Of a DNA stretch of 64,000 nt, positions 9,147 through 18,445 are shown in pieces (position 1 is the first letter of the stretch; each line of letters begins with the position of its first letter). The notes beneath the pieces are model-generated. The model had not been told where the DNA came from. It did not search any database and saw only the letters and a list, made by a program, of their open reading frames with translations. The position numbers were made by a program, and so were the translations under genes. Source of the stretch: Cupriavidus pauculus (lineage in GTDB: Bacteria > Pseudomonadota > Gammaproteobacteria > Burkholderiales > Burkholderiaceae); contig NZ_CP044067.1 in the NCBI RefSeq assembly GCF_008693385.1, positions 806,001 to 870,000 of the forward strand. Reading direction: 5' to 3'.

Positions 9147-10445
9147 ATGCCATCCACCAGCCAGGCCGCCACGATGACGGCCACGCGCAGCAGCGTCCGA
9201 TGGAAGATCTTCCTGATGATGCTATTCCTCATCGCCATCAACTACATCGACCGCGCCTCGTTGTCGGTCGCCATGCCGCTGATTGCCAAGGAATTCGACC
9301 TGAGCCCCACCATGCAGGGGCTGATCCTCAGCTCGTTCTTCTGGACCTATGCCTTGATGCAGGTGCCCGGCGGCATGCTCGCCGACAAGTACAAGCCGCG
9401 CATCGTGATTGCCTGCGCGACCGTGTTCTGGGGCGCATTCCAGGCGCTGGCCGCGGTCTGCACCACGGCCACCACGCTGCTGCTCACGCGTCTGGGCCTC
9501 GGTGCCGCGGAAGCGCCGATCTATCCGGCCGGCGGCAAGCTCAATGCCATCTGGATGACGCAGAACGAGCGCGGCCGCGGTGCCACGCTGCTCGATGGCG
9601 GCGCGCCGCTGGGCGCGGCACTCGGCGCCATCATCATCACGTGGCTGATCTCCGCGCTCGGCTCGTGGCGCCTGGCGTTCGTCGTGGCGGGCGTGGGCAC
9701 GGTCATCGCCGGCATCGTCGCGTGGCGCTATATCCGCAACTCGCCGCGCGAACACGCCGGCGTGAACGAACTGGAAGCGCGCTATATCGAGGAGGCGCAA
9801 GCCAGCGAGCATCGCGCCGAGCCGTCCAACCTGTCGGGCCGTTCGCTCGACTTCTTCAAGTACCGCTCGGTCTGGTGCATGGCCATCGGCTGGATGTGCT
9901 TCAACACCGTGTTCTACGGCCTGCTGACCTGGATGCCGAACTACCTGAACAAGGTGCACGGATTCGATATCAAGGCCATGGGCGGCGCGAGCTTCATCAT
10001 CTTCTTCTGCGGCTTCGTCGGTGAACTCATCGGCGGCTGGATCGCCGACAAGTGGAAGGAGGCCGGCGGCCGTCCCAACGTCGTGATGCGCACCCTGTTC
10101 GGCATCGCCGCCGTGGTGGCCACGGTCTCGATCTTCTCGGTGGCCTACGTGACCAACCCCGTCGTGGTGGTGGCCCTGCTCTCTTCCACGCTGTTCTTCC
10201 TGCGCTGGTGCGGCCTGTTCTGGTGCATTCCGTCGATCCTCGGCACGCGCAACAAGATCGGCTTTCTGGGCGGCGTGATGAACCTAGGCGGCAATATCGG
10301 CGGCATCAGCGTGCCGATCATCGTGGGCATGATCGTGCAGTTCACGGGCTCCTACTTCCTGGCGCTGATGTTCTTTGCCGCCGCGGGCGTGGGTCTGCTG
10401 CTGTCGTCCACGGCCATCGACTACGAGACGAAGCTGCCGGTCTGA
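9147..10445 (+). CDS. MFS permease, anion:cation symporter (ACS) type
   Basis: A 432-residue 12-segment permease. The features MLFLIAINYIDRASLSVAMP in TM1 and SSFFWTYALMQVPGGMLADK in TM2/loop 2-3 are characteristic of the ACS branch, whose members import organic anions such as hexuronates, phthalate or tartrate. The ATG at 9147 is preceded by AAGGAG and AGGAGA. It is the first gene of a five-gene rightward operon with a hydrolase, an arylmalonate-decarboxylase-like protein, a dihydropyrimidinase and a racemase homologue. The likely cargo is therefore a carboxylated cyclic amide or ureide, which is inference. Confidence 0.85.
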   Translation: MPSTSQAATMTATRSSVRWKIFLMMLFLIAINYIDRASLSVAMPLIAKEFDLSPTMQGLILSSFFWTYALMQVPGGMLADKYKPRIVIACATVFWGAFQALAAVCTTATTLLLTRLGLGAAEAPIYPAGGKLNAIWMTQNERGRGATLLDGGAPLGAALGAIIITWLISALGSWRLAFVVAGVGTVIAGIVAWRYIRNSPREHAGVNELEARYIEEAQASEHRAEPSNLSGRSLDFFKYRSVWCMAIGWMCFNTVFYGLLTWMPNYLNKVHGFDIKAMGGASFIIFFCGFVGELIGGWIADKWKEAGGRPNVVMRTLFGIAAVVATVSIFSVAYVTNPVVVVALLSSTLFFLRWCGLFWCIPSILGTRNKIGFLGGVMNLGGNIGGISVPIIVGMIVQFTGSYFLALMFFAAAGVGLLLSSTAIDYETKLPV

Positions 10446-10462
10446 GCGCGGAGGACACCATC

Positions 10463-11647
10463 ATGAAATCGTTGACGATCATCGCCACGGCCGCGCTGTT
10501 TGCACTGGGCACCCCGCTGGCACAGGCCGCACCGGCTGCGGCTGGCATTCCCACCGCGCAGCCGGAAGCCGTCGGCGTGGACTCCGCGAAACTGGTCGCG
10601 CTGTCCGAATGGATCCGCCGCGACAAGCTCGACGTCCGCAGCCTGCTCGTCATCAAGGACGGCAAGCTCGTCTTCGAGCGCTACAGCGACGGACTGGGCC
10701 GCGACTACAACCACGAGTTGTACTCCGTCACCAAGTTCATCAGCGCGCTGCTGGTCGGCACGCTGGTCGGCGACGGCAGGCTCAGCGCGACCGATGCGCC
10801 GGCCACGCGGCTGGCGGCGGCCCGCCCCGACCTCGCGCCGTCGCTGGCGGACAAGCAGCAGATTCAGCTGAGGCACCTGATGTCGATGGCCAGCGGGCTG
10901 TCGTACAAGCTCGTCGAAGGTACCGACACGCTCTATTACGGTGTGCCCGATCGCCTCAAGGTGGCGGCCTCCGCGAGCGTGCGCACCGCGCCGGGCACCG
11001 AGTTCGACTATATCGACGTGAACCCCGTGCTCGTGGGTGCGACGATCAGCCAGGTGACCGGCATGCCGGAGCAGCAGTATGCGGCCAGGCGCCTGTTCGA
11101 ACCGCTCGGCATGTCCCACTACCGCTGGGACGGGGCCGACGGCAAGGGCGCCGTGTCTGGCGGATGGGGCCTGCGGCTGCGTTCGATCGATATGGCGCGG
11201 CTGGGCCTGCTGATGCTGAACCAGGGCCGCTGGAACGGCCAGCAGATCGTGCCGGCCGCGTGGGTCGCGCAGATGACCACGCCGTCCGGCCCCGCACGGG
11301 ACTATGGCTACTACTGCTGGGTCAACAACATCGTGCAGAGCGAACGCGAGTTCAGCGCGATGGGTTACAAGGGCCAGTTCATCACCGTACTGCCGAAGCA
11401 GAACGCCGTGATCGTGATGAACAGCATCATGTCCACGCAGGGCGGCCTGCGCGACGCCAGATATCTGGACTTGTATCGCCAGATGGTCAACGACTACGTG
11501 CTGCCCGCGCTGCAGGCGGGCAGTCACGGCACCGTCAAGCCCGATGCGGCACGGCAGGCGGCATTAAAGAAGGAACTCGAGCTCGCGCGCAATACGCAGG
11601 GTGTACCCGGCACCCAGCTCGCCTTCAACGACAAGCCCGAACGATAA
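10463..11647 (+). CDS. Secreted beta-lactamase-fold serine hydrolase
   Basis: A 394-residue class C beta-lactamase/esterase-like enzyme with a Sec signal peptide (cleavage near AQA-AP, residue 23). The SxxK motif is Ser88-Val-Thr-Lys91 in LYSVTKFISALL. The second motif, usually Tyr-x-Asn/Ser, is probably Tyr-Ile-Asp in EFDYIDVNP, a variant. It follows the permease by 17 nt with GGAGG before the ATG. In this operon it may hydrolyse an ester or amide in the periplasm before uptake; beta-lactam resistance is not implied. Confidence 0.82.
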   Translation: MKSLTIIATAALFALGTPLAQAAPAAAGIPTAQPEAVGVDSAKLVALSEWIRRDKLDVRSLLVIKDGKLVFERYSDGLGRDYNHELYSVTKFISALLVGTLVGDGRLSATDAPATRLAAARPDLAPSLADKQQIQLRHLMSMASGLSYKLVEGTDTLYYGVPDRLKVAASASVRTAPGTEFDYIDVNPVLVGATISQVTGMPEQQYAARRLFEPLGMSHYRWDGADGKGAVSGGWGLRLRSIDMARLGLLMLNQGRWNGQQIVPAAWVAQMTTPSGPARDYGYYCWVNNIVQSEREFSAMGYKGQFITVLPKQNAVIVMNSIMSTQGGLRDARYLDLYRQMVNDYVLPALQAGSHGTVKPDAARQAALKKELELARNTQGVPGTQLAFNDKPER

Positions 11648-11676
11648 AAAACCATATCACTCCTGAGATCCCAAAC

Positions 11677-12405
11677 ATGAGCAAGCAGATTCGCCTCGGC
11701 ATGCTGACGCCCTCTTCCAATACCGCGCTGGAGCCGATTACCAGCGCAATGGTCAGCAGCCTGCCCAATGTCAGCGTGCATTTCTCGCGCTTTACCGTCA
11801 CCGAGATTTCGTTGCGTGACCAGGCACTGGGACAGTTCGACCTCGAGAAGATCCTGACGGCCGCCCAGTTGCTGGCCGATGCCCGCGTGGATGTCATCGC
11901 GTGGAACGGCACATCGTCGGGCTGGCTCGGCTTCGAGCGGGACCGCGCGCTGTGCAAGCAGATTACCGAAGCCACGGGGATTCCGGCGACCACGTCGGTG
12001 CTGGCGCTGAACGAGATTCTCGAGAAGACGGGCGCGCGCCGATTCGGCCTGGCCACGCCTTACCTCGATGACGTGCAGCAACGCATCGTCGCCAACTACG
12101 CGCGCAGCGGCTTCGACTGCTCGGCGGAGCGGCACCTCGGCCTCCATGTGAACTACAGCTTTGCCGAGGTGCGGGAAGACACCATCCGCGACATGGTGCG
12201 CGCGCTGGCCCGAGAGAACGTACAGGCCATCACCACCTTCTGCACCAACCTGCACGCGGCGCATCTGGCCGAGGCGCTCGAGGCCGAGACGGGCGTGCCG
12301 CTGTACGACACGATCTCCACGGTCGTATGGAGTTCGCTGCGGCTGGCCGGCGTGGATACGCGCGCGCTGCAGGGCTGGGGCCGCCTGTTCCGCGAAGTCG
12401 TGTAA
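11677..12405 (+). CDS. Arylmalonate-decarboxylase-like protein of the Asp/Glu racemase superfamily
   Basis: A 242-residue paralogue of NicE (LGMLTPSSNTALEPITSAMV). The first catalytic Cys of maleate isomerases is replaced by the sequence WNGTSSGW (residues 76-83), while the second is kept as Cys189 in TTFCTNL. One C-terminal Cys plus a Gly-Thr-Ser oxyanion-like motif is the arrangement of bacterial arylmalonate decarboxylase (Gly74-Thr75-Ser76, Cys188). Cofactor-free decarboxylation of a substituted malonate is thus as likely as isomerisation. It lies between a serine hydrolase and a dihydropyrimidinase in one operon. Databases would probably name it maleate isomerase, which the active site does not support. 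Confidence 0.72.
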   Translation: MSKQIRLGMLTPSSNTALEPITSAMVSSLPNVSVHFSRFTVTEISLRDQALGQFDLEKILTAAQLLADARVDVIAWNGTSSGWLGFERDRALCKQITEATGIPATTSVLALNEILEKTGARRFGLATPYLDDVQQRIVANYARSGFDCSAERHLGLHVNYSFAEVREDTIRDMVRALARENVQAITTFCTNLHAAHLAEALEAETGVPLYDTISTVVWSSLRLAGVDTRALQGWGRLFREVV

Positions 12406-12423
12406 CGCGCTGGAGGGATGACC

Positions 12424-13842
12424 ATGTCCGCAGACAACAACCTCGACCTCGTGATCCGCAATGCCGACGTGGTCACCGCATCGGACCGCTTCCGCTGCGA
12501 CATTGGCGTGCGCGGCGGCAAGATCGTGGCGCTGGGCCATGGGCTGCCCGCCGCGCGGCAGGACGTCGATGCCACGGGGCTGCTCGCGCTGCCCGGCGGC
12601 GTCGATGGCCATTGCCATCTGGACCAGCCGATGCCCGACGGCCTGCGCATGGCCGACGACTTTTTCACGGGCACGCGCGCGGCCGTGTGCGGCGGCACGA
12701 CCACCGTGATCCCGTTTGCCGCGCAGGAGAAAGGCCACTCGCTCAAGGCCGCGGTGGCCGACTACCATCGCCGCGCCGACGGCCGCGCGGTCATCGATTA
12801 CGCGTTTCACCTGATCGTTGCCGATCCCACCCCCACCGTGCTGCAGGATGAACTGCCGTCGCTGATCCGGCAGGGCTATAGCTCGTTCAAGGTCTACATG
12901 ACCTACGACGACCTCAAGCTGTCGGACCGCGAGATGCTGGAAGTGCTGGACGTGGCGCGCCAGAACGGCGCGCTGGTCATGGTGCATGCCGAGAACGCGG
13001 ACTGTATCTCGTGGCTCACCGACAAGCTGGTCGGCGAGGGCCGCATCGCGCCGCGCTTTCACGGGCTAGCCCGGCCCGCCGTGGTCGAACGCGAGGCCAC
13101 GCATCGCGCGATCTCGTTCGCCGAACTGGTCGATGTGCCGATCCTGATCGTGCATGTGTCGGGCAAGGAGGCCATCGAGCAGATCCGCTGGGCGCAGGGC
13201 CGCGGGCTGAAGATCCTCGCGGAGACCTGCCCGCAATACCTGTATCTGACGGCGGAGGACATGGGGCTGCCGGGCGACGATGGCTATGAAGGGGCCAAGT
13301 GTGTCTGCAGCCCGCCGCCGCGAGACCCGGAGAACCAGGCCGCGGTCTGGCGTGCGCTGGCCAATGGCGTGTTCAGCGTGTTCTCGTCGGACCATGCACC
13401 TTTCCGCTACGACGATCCGCAGGGGAAGAAACTCGGCGGCACCGCGCAGTCGTTCGACCATATTCCCAACGGTGTGCCGGGCATCGAGACGCGCCTGCCG
13501 TTGCTGTTCGATGGCGTGCGGCGCGGCAAGCTGTCGCTGCACCAGTTCGTGGAACTGACCGCGTACCGGCCCGCGAAGCTCTATGGGCTGTACCCGCGCA
13601 AGGGCACGATCGCCATCGGCGCCGATGCGGACATCGTGCTGTGGGATCCCGCGCGCAAGGTGCGCATCGCCAACGAGAACCTCCATCACGCGGTGGACTA
13701 TACGCCGTACGAGGGGATCGAGGTCACCGGCTGGCCGATGACCACGTTCTCGCGCGGGGAGATGATCGTGCGCAATGGCGAATATCTGGAACCGTCCGCC
13801 GGTCGCGGCAAATTCCTCGAGGCCGGACAGCCGGAAATCTGA
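12424..13842 (+). CDS. Dihydropyrimidinase / D-hydantoinase
   Basis: A 472-residue cyclic amidohydrolase with a complete dinuclear metal site: His63 and His65 (GHCHLDQP), the carboxylated Lys156 (SSFKVYMTYDD), His188 (MVHAENAD), His244 (IVHVSGKE) and Asp323 (FSSDHAPFRYDD). It hydrolyses hydantoins, dihydropyrimidines or related imides. I prefer the ATG at 12424 over 12418 because GGAGG at 12412 is only one base from the earlier codon but a normal distance from the later one. The next gene, a racemase homologue, starts 3 nt after its stop. Confidence 0.9.
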   Translation: MSADNNLDLVIRNADVVTASDRFRCDIGVRGGKIVALGHGLPAARQDVDATGLLALPGGVDGHCHLDQPMPDGLRMADDFFTGTRAAVCGGTTTVIPFAAQEKGHSLKAAVADYHRRADGRAVIDYAFHLIVADPTPTVLQDELPSLIRQGYSSFKVYMTYDDLKLSDREMLEVLDVARQNGALVMVHAENADCISWLTDKLVGEGRIAPRFHGLARPAVVEREATHRAISFAELVDVPILIVHVSGKEAIEQIRWAQGRGLKILAETCPQYLYLTAEDMGLPGDDGYEGAKCVCSPPPRDPENQAAVWRALANGVFSVFSSDHAPFRYDDPQGKKLGGTAQSFDHIPNGVPGIETRLPLLFDGVRRGKLSLHQFVELTAYRPAKLYGLYPRKGTIAIGADADIVLWDPARKVRIANENLHHAVDYTPYEGIEVTGWPMTTFSRGEMIVRNGEYLEPSAGRGKFLEAGQPEI

Positions 13843-13845
13843 ACC

Positions 13846-14598
13846 ATGAACCTTCTGATCGTCAATCCGAATATCAGCACGTCGGTGACCGACCTGATCC
13901 ACGCGGAAGCGCAGCGGACGGCGTCGCCCGATACCCGCATCACGATGGCTACCGCCAGCTTCGGCGTGGCCTATATCGAGACGCGCTTCGAAGCGCTGGT
14001 CGGCGGCTACGCCACGGCCTGCGCCGCCGCCGAACACGCGGGCACATTCGACGGCCTGATCGTGGCCGCCTTCGGCGACCCGGGTCTGGCCGGGCTCAAG
14101 GAACTGTTCGACGTCCCCGTCGTGGGCATGACCGAAGCCGCGCTGGCGAGCGCCTGCCTGCTGGGGCAACGCTTCTCGATCATCGCCATCTCCCACCGCA
14201 TCCAGTCGTGGTACCGCGAATGCGTGGCGGCCAACGGACTCGCATCGCGGCTGGCGAGCATTCGATCGCTGCAGACACCGCTGCGCGACATCGGCAGCGT
14301 GCAGCAAGACCACGCCGCACGCCTGGAAGCGCTGAGCCTGCAGGCCGTACGCGAAGACGGCGCCGACGTCATCATCGTGGCAGGCGCCCCGCTGGCGGGG
14401 CTGGCGCGTTCGTTACAGGGGAAGATTCCGGTGCCGGTGGTGGACGGGGTCAGCAGCGCGGTGCGTCACTGCGAGTCGCTGGTGGCGCTACGGCCCGGCA
14501 CGGCCCGCGAAGGCAGTTTCTCCGCGCCGCCGCAGAAGGCGAATACGGGCTTGCATCCGGCGGTGGCACGACTGCTTGGACCTGAGCATCGGCCATAG
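13846..14598 (+). CDS. Aspartate/hydantoin racemase family protein lacking both catalytic cysteines
   Basis: A 250-residue homologue of hydantoin racemase (HyuE), recognisable from MNLLIVNPNIS at the N-terminus and FGDPGLAGLKELFDVPVVGM. In canonical enzymes a Cys precedes FGDPG and another lies in a C-terminal GCAG-type loop. Here these read VAAFGDPG and IIVAGAPLAGLA, so neither acid/base Cys is present. The fold is probably kept but classical two-base racemisation is unlikely. It may be a lyase-like or binding variant that works with the preceding dihydropyrimidinase, from which it is 3 nt away. Confidence 0.75.
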   Translation: MNLLIVNPNISTSVTDLIHAEAQRTASPDTRITMATASFGVAYIETRFEALVGGYATACAAAEHAGTFDGLIVAAFGDPGLAGLKELFDVPVVGMTEAALASACLLGQRFSIIAISHRIQSWYRECVAANGLASRLASIRSLQTPLRDIGSVQQDHAARLEALSLQAVREDGADVIIVAGAPLAGLARSLQGKIPVPVVDGVSSAVRHCESLVALRPGTAREGSFSAPPQKANTGLHPAVARLLGPEHRP

Positions 14599-14629
14599 CG
14601 CACACGACGCCCGTCGCCATCGGCCAGGG

Positions 14630-15799
14630 TCAGAACTTGATGACCGCCTTGATGCAGCCGTCGTGCTTCTCCCGGAACGTCTTGTACATCTCCGGCCCCT
14701 GCTCGATGCCGATGCGGTGCGTGATGACGAACGTCGGATCGATCTCGCCCGACAGGATGCGTTGAAGCAGATCGTCGGTCCAGCGGTTGACGTGCGTCTG
14801 CCCCGTGCGAACGGTCAGGCCCTTGTTCATCAGCGCACCCATCGGAATCTTGTCGACGAAGCCACCGTAGACGCCCGGAATCGACAGGATGCCCGCGGGA
14901 CGGCAGCAGTAGATCATTTCGCGTAACACGTGCGGGCGATCGGACTCGAGCATGACCGCCTGCTTCACGCGGTCGTAGACCGAGTCCAGCGATGCCGTCG
15001 CATGGGCTTCGAGACCCACCGCATCGATGCACTTGTCCGGGCCCTTGCCGCCAGTCTGCTCGTTCAACGCCTCGACGATATTCACGGTATCGAAATTGAG
15101 CGGCGTTGCCCCCAGCGACTCGGCCATGGCCAGCCGCTCCGGCACGCGATCGATCGCGATGACCCGTTGCGCGCCCATCAGCTTCGCGCTGAGAATCGCG
15201 AACTGACCCACGGGGCCCGCGCCCCAGATCGCCACCACGTCGTCCGGCTGGATATCGCACTGCGCGGCCGCCTGCCAGCCGGTGGGCAGGATATCGCCAA
15301 GGAACAGTACCGACTCGTCGCTGACGCCATCTGGAATCTTGACGGGGGCGACGTCCGCATACGGCACGCGCACATACTCCGCCTGCCCGCCCGCATAGCC
15401 GCCGGTCAGATGCGTGTAGCCGAACAGCCCGGCGGTACTGTGGCCGAACACCTTGTCGCCGGTTGCCTTGTTGCGGTTGGTGCGCTCACATACCGAGAAG
15501 TTGCCACGCCGGCATTGATCGCACTCCCCACAGATGATCGTGAACGGCACGACCACGCGGTCTCCCACCCGCAAACGCTTGTTCTCCGAGCCCACCTCGA
15601 CCACTTCGCCCATGAATTCGTGACCCATCACGTCACCCTTCTCCATGCCCGGCACAAAGCCGTCATAGAGATGCAGATCCGAACCGCAGATCGCGCAACT
15701 GGTCGTTCTGATGATCGCGTCTCGCGGATGCTCGATCTTGGGGTCGGGAACGTTGTCGCAGCGAATGTCGTGTTTTCCGTGCCAGCAGAGCGCTTTCAT
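14630..15799 (-). CDS. Zinc-dependent alcohol dehydrogenase, formaldehyde-dehydrogenase-like MDR
   Basis: A 389-residue medium-chain dehydrogenase. The catalytic zinc site is formed by Cys38 (CGSDLH) and His60-Glu61 (VMGHEFMGEV); the structural zinc lobe is CGECDQCRRGNFSVC. The Rossmann motif AIWGAGPVGQFA is near residue 190. The family resembles glutathione-independent formaldehyde dehydrogenases but accepts varied alcohols. It is divergent from a formate-dehydrogenase-like molybdoenzyme over a 252-nt promoter gap, which suggests, without proving, a shared C1 or aldehyde detoxification role. Confidence 0.85.
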   Translation of the reverse strand: MKALCWHGKHDIRCDNVPDPKIEHPRDAIIRTTSCAICGSDLHLYDGFVPGMEKGDVMGHEFMGEVVEVGSENKRLRVGDRVVVPFTIICGECDQCRRGNFSVCERTNRNKATGDKVFGHSTAGLFGYTHLTGGYAGGQAEYVRVPYADVAPVKIPDGVSDESVLFLGDILPTGWQAAAQCDIQPDDVVAIWGAGPVGQFAILSAKLMGAQRVIAIDRVPERLAMAESLGATPLNFDTVNIVEALNEQTGGKGPDKCIDAVGLEAHATASLDSVYDRVKQAVMLESDRPHVLREMIYCCRPAGILSIPGVYGGFVDKIPMGALMNKGLTVRTGQTHVNRWTDDLLQRILSGEIDPTFVITHRIGIEQGPEMYKTFREKHDGCIKAVIKF

Positions 15800-16051
15800 T
15801 TGTATCTCCGGTCGTCCGATCGTAGGGGTGATCGCAGGCGTCCCATTCGTGGAGCATCGATCATGCCCGACGGAAAACGAATGCTATAGGCGACATCGCC
15901 CCCGCATTCGCTCGCCAAAGCGCGCAATAAAGGCGTGGGCTATCGGCCAGATTTACATCTTGCCGGGCGCTCCCGCAAAGAACGCGCACGCTGGAAGCGT
16001 GGAACGAAGGTTGCTCTTGTCCGGGATTGCCAACCTGCGGAGACGATCGCC
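15800..16051. promoter_or_regulatory. Divergent promoter region between alcohol dehydrogenase and molybdoenzyme
   Basis: 252 nt without a convincing gene. It must carry both divergent promoters. I see no clear palindrome; short open frames that cross it have no ribosome site and no recognisable protein. Confidence 0.45.
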
Positions 16052-18367
16052 ATGCCGAACGGCAACAAGCTCAAAGAGTACAAGCATGCTTCGGGGGGCT
16101 GGGGCTCGCTGAGGGCCGTTGCCGAAGTCCTCGTGCGCGAGCATGCGACGCTGCAAGGCAGCCGCATTCTCATGCGCCAGAACAAACCCGACGGACATAT
16201 GTGCGTCAGCTGTTCATGGGCAAAGCCGAAAGATCCGCATACGTTCGAGTTCTGCGAGAACGGCGCGAAGGCAACGGCGTGGGACCTGACGGACAAACGC
16301 GTCGATCCGGACTTCTTCGCGTCGCATACGGTCACGGAACTCGAAACATGGCATGACCACGAGCTCGAGGAAGCCGGCCGCGTCACGTCACCGATGCGAT
16401 GGAACGCGGAGACCGACCGGTACGAACCGGTCGACTGGGACGCCGCGTTCGAGGAAATCGGACGCGAACTTCGCGCCATCGCGCCGGCCGCCGCCGCGCT
16501 CTATACGTCCGGCCGCGCGTCGCTGGAGACGGCTTACATGTACCAGCTGTTCGCACGGATGTACGGTACGAACAACCTGCCGGACAGCTCGAACATGTGC
16601 CACGAAAGTACGTCGGTCGCGCTGACGGCGGCGATCGGCGTCGGCGTGGGAACCATCACGCTCGACGACTTCGAGAAGACCGACCTGATGTTCTTCTTTG
16701 GGCAGAACGTCGGCACCAACAGCCCGCGGATGCTTCATCAGCTTCAGGATGCGCGCCGCCGCGGCGTGCCGATCATCACGTTCAATCCGATCCGTGAGCC
16801 CGGCCTCGTGAGTTTCGTCAACCCGCAGTCTCCGGGCGAGATGCTGACGCCGGGCGCCACGCAGATCAGTACGCAATACCATCAGGTGAAGGCAGGCGGC
16901 GATCTCGCCGCGATCACCGGCCTCTGCAAGGCACTGCTGGAGGCGGACACCCTCAGCGTGGGCGAAGGACGCGGCAGTCTGCTGGATCGGGACTTCATCG
17001 ATCGGCATACCGTGGGCTTTCAGGCGTTTGCGCAGTTCGTCCGGCGTACCGATTGGGCGGAGATCGAGCGGGAAAGCGGCCTCGCGCGCGCCGCGCTCGA
17101 GGGCGCCGCGGCCGCATATGCCCGCGCCAACGCGGTCATCGCGCATTTCGGCATGGGGTTGACCCAGCATCGGACCGGTGTGGAGAACGTGCGCATGGTG
17201 ACGAACCTCCTGCTCTTGCGCGGCAATATCGGCAAACCCGGTGCCGGGCCGTCGCCTGTGCGTGGCCATTCGAATGTCCAGGGGCAGCGAACCGTCGGCA
17301 TTACCGAAAAGCCGGAACTCGCGCCCCTCGACAAGCTCGCCGCCCAATACGCATTCGAGCCACCAAGGGAAAAGGGATTGGACACTGTCGGCATGTGCCG
17401 CGGCATCATGGATGGAGACATCCGCGCCGTCATGCAGCTCGGCGGCAATCTCGTGCGCTCGGTACCCGACCGGTACGCGTTCGAACCCGCCTGGCGAAAG
17501 CTTCGCCTGACGGTCGGGATTACCACCAAACTCAATCGCAGCCACCTCGTGCACGGTGCCGTGTCTTATATCCTGCCCTGCCTCAGCCGCATCGAAAGCG
17601 ACGTTCGGCCTCATGGGCCGCAAGCCGTTTCCATCGAAGACAGCACGGGCTGCATGCATGGCTCCCGCGGCAGCGCCACGCCCGCGGGCCCCGACCTGCG
17701 CTCCGAACAGCAGATCGTTGCGGGCATCGCGCGCGCGACGCTCGGCGAGGACACGGCGGTGCCATGGACCGATTGGGAGAACGACTACGCGCTGATCCGC
17801 GATGCCATCGCGGAGACCTATCCCGACATCTTTCATGACTTCAATGCGCGCATGTGGACGCCGGGCGGGTTTCACCGGCCACTTCCGGCGCGCGATCGGC
17901 AGTGGAAAACAAAAAGCGGAAAGGCCGAGTTCCTTGCGCCGGAATCCCTCTGCGAAGATCCCGACATGCAGGCGATGGATGCGACGACGCTTCGGCTGTT
18001 CACCCTGCGCAGCGATGACCAGTTCAATACGACGATCTATTCGCTCGATGACCGCTTTCGCGGCATCAAGGGGACGCGCATGGTCGTCCTCATGAACCCG
18101 ATGGATATCGATCGCCTCGGCCTCGCGGCTGGCCAGCATGTTTGCCTGGAAGCGGTCGCGGACGATGGCGTCGAGCGGCGCGTGAATGGACTGGAGGTCG
18201 TGGCGTTCGATCTACCGGCGGGATGCGTTGCCGGTTATTTCCCCGAATGCAATCCGCTTGTTCCGCTATGGCATCACGCAAGGGAAAGCCATGTCCCCGC
18301 TGTGAAATCGATTCCCGTCAGGATAGTGGAAGCCAACCCGGCGTATGCGGATCCACCCATCGAATGA
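16052..18367 (+). CDS. FdhF/YdeP-type molybdopterin oxidoreductase
   Basis: A 771-residue molybdenum bis-MGD enzyme of the family that includes YdeP, close to that protein's usual length. An N-terminal CxxC (Cys51-Val-Ser-Cys54) and Cys65 replace the full CxxCx3C cluster motif. Cys183 in NMCHESTS is the likely molybdenum ligand. The core regions NLLLLRGNIGKPGAGPSPVR and VMQLGGNLVRSVPD follow, and the C-terminal cofactor-cap domain contains TLRSDDQFNTTIYSLDDR. Family members have been linked to acid resistance or formate-like substrates, but the reaction is not established. I chose the ATG at 16052, where homology begins. Confidence 0.85.
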   Translation: MPNGNKLKEYKHASGGWGSLRAVAEVLVREHATLQGSRILMRQNKPDGHMCVSCSWAKPKDPHTFEFCENGAKATAWDLTDKRVDPDFFASHTVTELETWHDHELEEAGRVTSPMRWNAETDRYEPVDWDAAFEEIGRELRAIAPAAAALYTSGRASLETAYMYQLFARMYGTNNLPDSSNMCHESTSVALTAAIGVGVGTITLDDFEKTDLMFFFGQNVGTNSPRMLHQLQDARRRGVPIITFNPIREPGLVSFVNPQSPGEMLTPGATQISTQYHQVKAGGDLAAITGLCKALLEADTLSVGEGRGSLLDRDFIDRHTVGFQAFAQFVRRTDWAEIERESGLARAALEGAAAAYARANAVIAHFGMGLTQHRTGVENVRMVTNLLLLRGNIGKPGAGPSPVRGHSNVQGQRTVGITEKPELAPLDKLAAQYAFEPPREKGLDTVGMCRGIMDGDIRAVMQLGGNLVRSVPDRYAFEPAWRKLRLTVGITTKLNRSHLVHGAVSYILPCLSRIESDVRPHGPQAVSIEDSTGCMHGSRGSATPAGPDLRSEQQIVAGIARATLGEDTAVPWTDWENDYALIRDAIAETYPDIFHDFNARMWTPGGFHRPLPARDRQWKTKSGKAEFLAPESLCEDPDMQAMDATTLRLFTLRSDDQFNTTIYSLDDRFRGIKGTRMVVLMNPMDIDRLGLAAGQHVCLEAVADDGVERRVNGLEVVAFDLPAGCVAGYFPECNPLVPLWHHARESHVPAVKSIPVRIVEANPAYADPPIE

Positions 18368-18445
18368 TCGGCCGATCGGCTGATCGACCGATCCCGATGC
18401 GCGCATGCAGGCGATATATTCCAAGCCTTTCGGCTCCGGATTTCC

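Noticed and set aside
11677..12405. Second maleate isomerase
   Set aside because: The first catalytic Cys is absent (WNGTSSGW), and the remaining layout fits arylmalonate decarboxylase better.
12418..12423. Earlier ATG for the dihydropyrimidinase
   Set aside because: GGAGG lies one base before it, too close to function; the ATG at 12424 has normal spacing.
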